Part shown: positions 51,601 to 60,600 of the stretch, in pieces
Layout of the letters: the number at the start of each line of letters is the position of its first letter
How positions within the stretch are numbered: position 1 is the stretch's first letter
Assembly: GCF_900172215.1 (NCBI RefSeq)
Contig: NZ_FWFP01000016.1
Location: 1-64,000, forward strand
Reading direction: 5' to 3'
Length of the DNA stretch: 64,000 nt
Source: Ruegeria meonggei
Lineage (GTDB): Bacteria > Pseudomonadota > Alphaproteobacteria > Rhodobacterales > Rhodobacteraceae
Notes under the pieces: generated by a model
What the model was told of the DNA's origin: nothing
What the model saw: only the letters and a program-made list of their open reading frames with translations
Databases searched by the model: none
Program-made: the position numbers and the translations under genes

Positions 51601-54600
51601 ATTTCCGCCACCGCCGTTCACGGACTGAGCGAACACAGCTTCGCTGCCTTCACCGTTGACCAGAATATCTCCAGTCGAATTGACAGTCACAGTCCCAACT
51701 GCGCCAGTCGACCCTGAACGGGCCCCCAGCGCTTGCGAGATTGTATAATCCAGCGCCGAGATCAGCGGGGACGACACCGAATACCCCGCGTTGCCGCCGC
51801 CGCCACCTACAGATTGTGCATAGATGCCAAATCCGTTTTCGGCGTTCACGATAATGATGCCCGTGTGGTCGACCGTGACATCGCCACCATCTGCGCCCGA
51901 TCCACCCGACCCGCCGATGGCGATATTCGAGTAGGACTTGCCGGTCATAGTGTTCTTGATGTCATTCACATCCATGGCAACGGCCAGACCGCCATTGCCG
52001 CCGCCACCACCAACAGATTGCGCCAGAATGCCATAAGCACCTGCGCCATCAACCTGAATACCGCCGCTATTTGCGACGATGACATTGCCAGCCATATTGC
52101 CGGTGCCACCAGAACCACCAATGTTCAACTGTGCAGTGGGCGAGCTGCTGTCCCCTGTCTTGAGACGCATCGTGCCGGTGATCGAACTTCCGCCATTGCC
52201 GCCGCCGCCACCGATGGACTGTGCCAGGATCGCGTGTGCGCCATCGCCGGTTGTCATGATCGTCCCGGCATTGGTCACCGATACGGTGCTGCCAGTACCG
52301 CCGTCGCCGCCCGAGCCGCCAAGGCCGAATTGTAGCGCGCGCCGCGTGCTGGCTTCGGCCCCGCCATAGCGCCCGTCTATCGAGATTGTCGAGCCGCCAT
52401 TGCCGCCGCCGCCACCAACGGACTGCGCGAGAATGCCGTAGCTTTCACTGCCGGTCGTCAGGATCGTTGCATCAACTTCGTTTACAACCGTCACTGTGCT
52501 TGCAGATGCGCCAGTCCCGCCAGTGCCACCGATCAGAATGGCATTTGTGGTCGACCCGTCCGAAGACCGACCCAGAATGATGTTGCGCACCTGTTGCGCG
52601 TCACCACCACCGCCACCGACAGATTGCGCGTAGATGCCAATGGATTTGTCACCCGTTGTCTGGATGACGTCACGGTTTGTGACCGAGACCGCCGCAGAGG
52701 TCGCCCCGGTGCCACCGTCGCCACCAATCGATAGGGTCGCAGTGTTCCCAATATCCTTGCGCAGGCTAATGATGCGGTTTTCCACCACGCCACCCATACC
52801 CCCGCCGCCACCGACAGATTGGGCAAAAATGCCATGAGACATCGTGCCTGCCGTGCTGATCATGCCATCGCTGACCACAGTCACAGTGTCCGAAGTCATG
52901 CCGTCGCCGCCTGTACCACCGACATTGATCGACGCCGTTGTGCCAACCGTTGACGGTTTGACCAGCGCTTTGACGGTGTCGAGGTTCGATTGACCCGCCT
53001 GCACCATGCCGCCGGTGCCGCCGGCCCCGCCAATGGACTGCGCCAACAGACCAATCGACCGATCGCCAAAGGTTGCAATCTGCGCCGTATTGGTCACGTC
53101 AACTTTGCCACCAACGCCTCCGGTTCCACCTGTGCCACCAATTGACAGCGCAATCGAGATGCCCTTACCGGCAGAGTTGCTGGCCTTGCCGCCATTGCCG
53201 CCGCCGCCACCCACGGACTGAGCAAAGACACCGTGGGCATCCGCGCCTTGTGTGACCACAGTACCGGCTACAACGGTCGTGACATCGCCCGCTGCACCTC
53301 CGGTGCCGCCGTCAAGACCAACCGAAAGGCTGGCCTTATTGCCTTTGCTATCGCCGGATTTGGGCGTGCCAATGCTGACAGATGTCGATGTTGAGTTGCC
53401 GCCGCCATTGCCAATGGACTGCGCAAAGAACCCGTAAGACCTGTCACCCGCAGTGCTGACAAACCCATTCGAGCTGGCATAAACGTCGCCACCTCTTCCT
53501 CCGGTGCCACCTGTACGGCCGATCTGGATATTCACGTTGCCGCCATCCACTGATGTCGAGACCGAATTGTAACCGGCGTTGCCGCCGCCGCCGCCAACTG
53601 ATTGGGCAAACAGTCCATGGGAATCCGCACCGGTCGTGGTGATGTCGCCGGTGTTGCGCACGTCAACCGAACCGCCAACCCCACCGTTCCCCGTACCGCC
53701 ACCAATAGCCAGGCCAAAGCCCTTGTTGGTCGCATCCGAGGCCAACTCATACGTCATACCAAGGTTCAGGGCTGCGTTACCGCCACCGCCGCCGATGGAT
53801 TGACCAAAGATCCCGTGGCTGCTGTGTTGCAACGTAATGACATCGCCGTAATGGTCGATATCCACCGTGCCGCCATCCCCGGCGGTTCCCGCATCACCAC
53901 CGATCGCGATGACAGCCGACACACCGGTTTTATTGCCAGAGGAATCCGCCGGGTTCACCTTTCCTTCCAGCTCGTCCAGCACGCTGTTGTAGTTGGCGAG
54001 CACGGAATCATCCACACCGGTATTGGTCGGCGTTTTGCGGTTAGAGGAATCGCCCGTTCCGCCGTTGCTCTGATTGCCAGTGGTTTTGCTGATGCCCACC
54101 ACCGCATTGATCCCGGCGTCTCCGCCACCGCCACCGATGCTTGAGGCCTCAATCCCGTGCGAGCCGACACCGTCAGTCAGTATGGTGCCCGCTGCTGCCG
54201 CAGCGGTGCCGCGTGCAACGGTGACATCGCCTGCATGACCACCGCCGCCGCCAAAGCCACCGATGCCCATTGCGATGGGCGAACTGTCCTTGGTGCCGAC
54301 AAAGGTTGCATTGATCCCGCCGGTACCACCGCCGCCGCCAATGCTTTGGGCAAAAATACCGCGGGCGTGATAACCACTGGTGGCGATATTGCCAGTCTGC
54401 GTAACTGACACATTGCCCGCATCCGCTCCAGTACCGCCGTGACCGCCCAGACCACCAACGATGCTCAGGTCGGTTTTGCCGTCAGAACTGTTGGAATCGC
54501 CATAGTTCAGCTGGCCAGTCACGTTAAGCGCGCCGTTGCCGCCGCCGCCCGCGATAGACTGTGCCAGAACGCCGTGTTTCCAGTTGCCCGCAACCGAAAC

Positions 54601-57600
54601 AAAGCCGGTGTGATCTACGTTCACATCACCGGACATATTGCCGTTGCCGCCAAAGCCGCCGACACCGAAAGTAACCGAAGGGATTTTGCCGTCTTTGCTC
54701 AGGGCAATGCCGCCTGAGACGTTCAGGCCCCCATTGCCACCGCCGCCGCCAATGGATTGCGCCATCAGACCAGCTGAGCCATCGGTATCCGGCTTTTCTT
54801 CATTGAAGACACCCATGTCGATGAACAAACGTTCCAACCCGAAAGTTGAAGCCAGTTCTTCGGTCTCATCAACAATCGTGTCCCCAAGGAAGTCGCGCAG
54901 CTTTTCTTCAAAAGTGGTGTCGCTGGGGATCGAGATATCGTCCGGGTTCGTTGAAACCGTAATATCGGCCTGGGCGGTGACGTTGACATCCCCCGCTGTG
55001 CCGCCGTTGCCCGCAAAACCACCAACACCCACGATCAAAGAGCTGTCGGAGACGATCCCGCCTGAGACATTCAGCCCGCCATTGCCGCCGCCGCCGCCAA
55101 CGGATTGCGCCATCAATCCGGATTGTCCGGTACCATGCGCCATGATCGTGCTGCCGCTGCCGATGTTGACATCAACATTTCCGGCATTGCCGCCACCACC
55201 ACCAAAGCCGCCGACGCCTACGACAACGGCATATGACTTGCTGCTGTCCGTCTGACCCGCGCCGGGTTTGCCGCTGATTGCAATGCCGCCAGACACATTG
55301 GTTCCACCGTTACCGCCGCCGCCGCCAAGACTTTGCGCGATGATACCACTGGCCCCTGCGCTTTCGTCGACCACAAAGGTGCCGTCAGGTTGTTGCACCA
55401 TCGGAACCGCCTGAATGTTACCGGTATAGTCAAGATCAACCGCGCTGGCGTCGCCGCCTGCCCCGCCAAAGCCACCAACACCGGCAGCAACCGAGAATAT
55501 TGTGTCAGAGCCGGACGGCTTGGTCAGCGCCAATGAGCCCGAGATATTCACACCGCCGGTTCCGCCGCCGCCACCAAGGCTCTGAGCAAACAGACCATGC
55601 GATCCGTCACCCGCAGTCACGACATCGCTTTGAACATCCAGCGTCACCGCACCGGCATCACCACCGCCGCCGCCAAAACCACCAAGGCCCAGACCAACTG
55701 CTGCACCCGACTTACCAGTCAGGTTCACGGCACCCGAAACGTTGAGGCCGCCATTGCCGCCGCCACCACCGACAGACTGGGCCATGACACCTATGCTATC
55801 GGCGCCCATCGTAACCACTGAGGTCGTACCGCCGGTATCCGTGCTGGACCGCAAAGTGCTGATTACTTCACCGCCGTTTCCGGCACCGCCGCCGAAGCCA
55901 CCCACGCCCAGACTGATTGCACCGCCGTTTTGCTGGCTGATGCCCAGTGAGGCCGAGATATTCGTGCCGCCATTGCCGCCGCCACCGCCGACGCTTTGGG
56001 TCATAACACCGGTGCTGCGATCTCCGCTGGTGCCGACACCGCCCGTGACGGTCGACTGGACCAGCGCGCCGGCATCTGCACCACCTCCGCCGAACCCGCC
56101 AACACCGATGCCAACAGCGGCATTGGTCGACCGGGACAAGGACAGGGCAGCCGAGATGTTTGTGCCGCCGTTGCCGCCGCCACCACCCAAGCTCTGAGTC
56201 ATTACCCCAACCGAGTCGTCACCGATCGTTGTCACGTTCCCCGTGACCTGCTGTGTTACGTTGTCCGCCGCACCACCGCTGCCGCCGAAGCCACCGACCC
56301 CAACCCCAAGACCGCCAGAAAAGTTACTGGCCACGGAAATAGCACCTGAAATGTTTGTCGCACCGTTGCCGCCACCACCGCCAAGGCTTTGCGCGATGAT
56401 CCCGGCCGAGCGTGCGCCCGACGTGCTGACATTGCCAACAAGCGTGTTGTCGACCACATCGCTGGTGCCACCGCTGCCGCCAAATCCGCCAACACCGATT
56501 CCAGCAGCGCCTGATCCTGTGCGGGCAATACTGACAGCTCCCGAAACGTTCAGCCCGCCATTGCCGCCACCGCCGCCGACCGACTGAACCAGGACACCCG
56601 TTGAGTTTTCGCCCGCCGTCACAATGTCTCCGGTGACCGATCCCGTAGCGGTACTTGCGTTGCCGCCGCTGCCACCGGATCCGCCAATCCCCACACCAAC
56701 AGCGCCGCCACCGGTGCCCGACAGGTTCACCGCGGCCGAAACGTTCAACCCGCCGTTGCCACCGCCGCCCGCAGCAGATTGCACAAGCACACCGCCAGAG
56801 TTGTCCCCCGCTGTGGTTACGTTGCCAACCACTGTTCCGGCCGCCGTATCCGAATTGCCGCCGCTGCCGCCACTGCCGCCAAGCCCGACAGACGCACCGC
56901 CGCTTCCCGTTCCCGCGACGGTTACCGTCGCCGAGATATTCATGCCGCCGTTACCGCCGCCACCGCCAAGGCTTTGAACAACAACGCCGCCGGATTCGTC
57001 ACCCTGAGTCGATACGTCACCGGTGAGCGTTGCCTCCGCCGTGCCAGCATTGCCGCCGGTACCGGCCGCACCACCGAGACCAACCGATGCGCCACCAGAT
57101 CCCGTTCCTGCCGCAGCAACCGCGACCGAGATATTCATCCCACCGTTGCCGCCGCCGCCGCCAACAGATTGGGCCAGCAGACCCGTTGAGGTTTCTGCCA
57201 ACGTGACGAGATTCCCGGTTACATTCGCGGTCACGGCTGAGGCATCTCCACCTCCGGTGCCACGACCACCCAAACCTACAGCAGCTGACCCGGACCCTGT
57301 CCCTGCGCCGCCTACGGATGCAGAGATGTTGAAACCGCCATTGCCGCCACCACCGCCAATCGACTGAGCGACAACCGCGCTCGATTGCGCGCCTTCAGTT
57401 TGGACGTCATTTGCAACCGTCAGGCCCACGACACCGCCATTGCCGCCGCCGCTGCCGCTGCCACCCAAACCGACGGTAATTGCGCCCGCGCCCGTACCGG
57501 CCCCCGCAAGTGCCGGTGAAACGTTAAAGCCGCCATTGCCGCCGCCGCCACCGACGGATTGCGCCAGAATGCCTACAGACGCATCGCCTTTGGTCACAAC

Positions 57601-60600
57601 ATTGGCCGTAGTACTGGCCGTAACCAGGCTGCCATCGCCACCTCCGGCCCCGGACCCGCCCAGGCCAACAGATAATGCGCCGGCACCGGTTCCTGCGCCT
57701 GAAACAGTCGGCAATACATTGAAGCCGCCGTTGCCACCGCCGCCGCCAATCGACTGCGCGACAAATCCGCCTGAGGCGAAACCACCGGTCAGAATGGTGC
57801 CGTTGGACGTCAAAGTGACATCGCCACCCTGCCCGCCTGTGTCACCCGAACCGCCGAGCCCAACACTGACGGCGCCACTTGCAGTACCCGCGCCGGACAG
57901 AGACGCAGATACGTTAAAGCCCCCGTTACCACCGCCGCCGCCAATAGATTGCGCCACTACACCCGAGGATTGATCGCCCTGGGTTTCTACCGCGTTATTG
58001 GATGTCGCGATGACGGTGCTGCCGTCGCCACCCCCACCGCCCGAACCGCCCAAACCAACGGAGACCCCGGCACCTGCGGTACCTGATCCCTGCACCGAAG
58101 CACTGACGTTGAACCCGCCATTACCGCCACCGCCGCCAACAGACTGAGCCAGGAACGCCGTGGCCACTTCGCCTTGTGTCAGGATCGTGCCATTTGATGT
58201 CAGTGTAACCGCGCCCCCATTGCTGCCGCCATCACCTGTACCGCCCAGCCCTACGCTGACAGCTCCGGATCCGACGCCTGCACCGGCCCCTGTACCGGAT
58301 ATGTTAAATCCACCATTGCCACCGCCGCCACCAATCGACTGAGCCACAACCCCAGAGGATCGGTCTCCGGCCGTGACGACGGAATTTGTTGTTGTGAGGT
58401 TGACCGTTCCGCCAATTGCGCCACTGCCACCATTGCCGCCCAGGCCAACAGAAACCGCACCGCTGGCAACACCCGCACCAGCCACCGAGGCGCTGACGTT
58501 AAAGCCGCCATTGCCGCCACCGCCGCCAACAGATTGCGCCAGAATGGCCGTCGAATCCGCCCCGCCTGTGCTGACAGCGCCCGTAACCCTTCCGGTTACC
58601 GCTTGCCCGATGCCTCCGCCGGATCCATCTCCGCCAAGACCAACCGTGACCGCCCCGCCACCAGCGCCTGCGCCCGCAATTCCAGCCGTTACGTTGAACC
58701 CACCGTTACCACCACCGCCGCCGATAGATTGAAACACGACACCGCCTGAATTGTCGGCCAGCGTTGTCACATCTCCGGCAACTTGGCCTTCGACCACCCC
58801 ACCATTGCCGCCACCTGTTCCGTCTCCACCAAGACCGACACCGATTGTTGCGGCGCCTGCGCCACCTGCTGCAACCCCGGCTGTGACGTTGAATCCGCCG
58901 TTGCCACCTCCGCCGCCAACAGATTGAATCACAACCCCTGTCGAACGAAGCCCTTCGGTCCGGACATCGCCATTGACGCGTACGCCTGTGACCGTTCCGC
59001 CAATGCCGCCACTTCCGCCATCACCGCCCAGCCCAACATCGACCGTCCCGGCGCCTGCTCCGCCTGCGGCCAGTCCTGCCGCAACGCTGAAGCCGCCATT
59101 GCCGCCGCCGCCGCCAATAGATTGAACAACGATAGCACCTGAGTCGTCACCGCGTGTGGTCACATCAGCATCGACCTGAGCGGTAACCGCGCCACCTGCG
59201 CCGCCGCCACCTGCTTTTCCACCCAGTCCCACACTGACCGACCCTGCCGCTGCACCACCGATATCGGCACTGGCACCGACGCTGTACCCGCCGTTGCCAC
59301 CGCCACCGCCGACAGATTGTGCCACAACACCGCTGGAAAAGGCTCCGCTGGTTTCAATTGTGCTGCCACCCGCAACCAAAGTGACGTCGCCACCGGTTCC
59401 GGCTCCACCGCCATCTCCACCAACACCAACGTTGATACCTACCGCGGCCCCGGCGCTTGCGCTGATACCCGCAGCGATGCTGCCACCGCCATTGCCGCCA
59501 CCGCCGCCAACGGATTGCGCAATCATCGCGCTGGAGTTCGTGCCTGTCGTCGCTATGTCAGCATTGGTATAAACCTGTACCAACCCACCATCACCAGCAC
59601 TGCCAGCCTGACCACCGATGCCGATAGAAACGTTACCTGAAAACAGGGCCGAGGCGCCACCGGTCGCTGCCACAGCCAATCCGCCATTACCGCCGCCGCC
59701 ACCCACGGACTGAAACAACATTCCAGTTGACCGGTTCCCGGTGGTGACAACTGTACCTTCGAAACCCGCGGCAGTCGCAACACCACTGCTGTTGAATTGC
59801 CCAACCGTAACAGACCCGCCTGTGCCGCCGGTACCGCCATCACCGCCTACGCCAACAGCCAGAGACCCGGAAACAGGGCCGCCAGAAACGGCCACCGAAA
59901 CAGCATATCCGCCATTGCCGCCGCCACCACCAACAGACTGAAGCATGACACCAATAGCGTCATCCCCGCCGGTCTGCACAGACGCGGAACCGCTGCCGCT
60001 GATCGTTACGTCGCCGCCGTCACCGCCATTGCCTGCCGTACCTCCGACGGAAACCGAAGCCGCTCCGAACGCACCGACCGCAACCGAAACAGCCCCGCCT
60101 CCATTGCCGCCGCCACCGCCAACGGATTGCGCGAAAACACCTGTCGAACGGTCGCCCGACGTTTGAATGGCCGAAGGTTGGCTGCTGTCGGTGTTGGACA
60201 GCGTTACATTGACATCCCCGCCGGCGCCGCCAGCTCCACCATCGCCGCCGATGGCCACACCCACAAAAGCACCAACCGACCCGGACGATCCACCATTGCC
60301 GCCGCCACCGCCAATGGATTGGGCCAGAACACCCATCGCATCATCACCGGTTGTGGTTATGATCCCATCGTTCACGATTGTTACGGTCGACCCGCTGCCA
60401 CCGCCGCTGCCGTTTCCTCCGACGGATACCATGCCGCCAGAAGAGCCGCCGTCGCCGCCACCACCACCAATGGACTGCGCAATGATCCCGCGCGCGCCAT
60501 CACCGCCCGTCACGATACGTCCGAAGTTGCTTACACTGACCGCAGCACCCGTTCCGCCCTTGGAGCCGGTTCCGCCAATTGCGACAAGACCATAGGTGTT

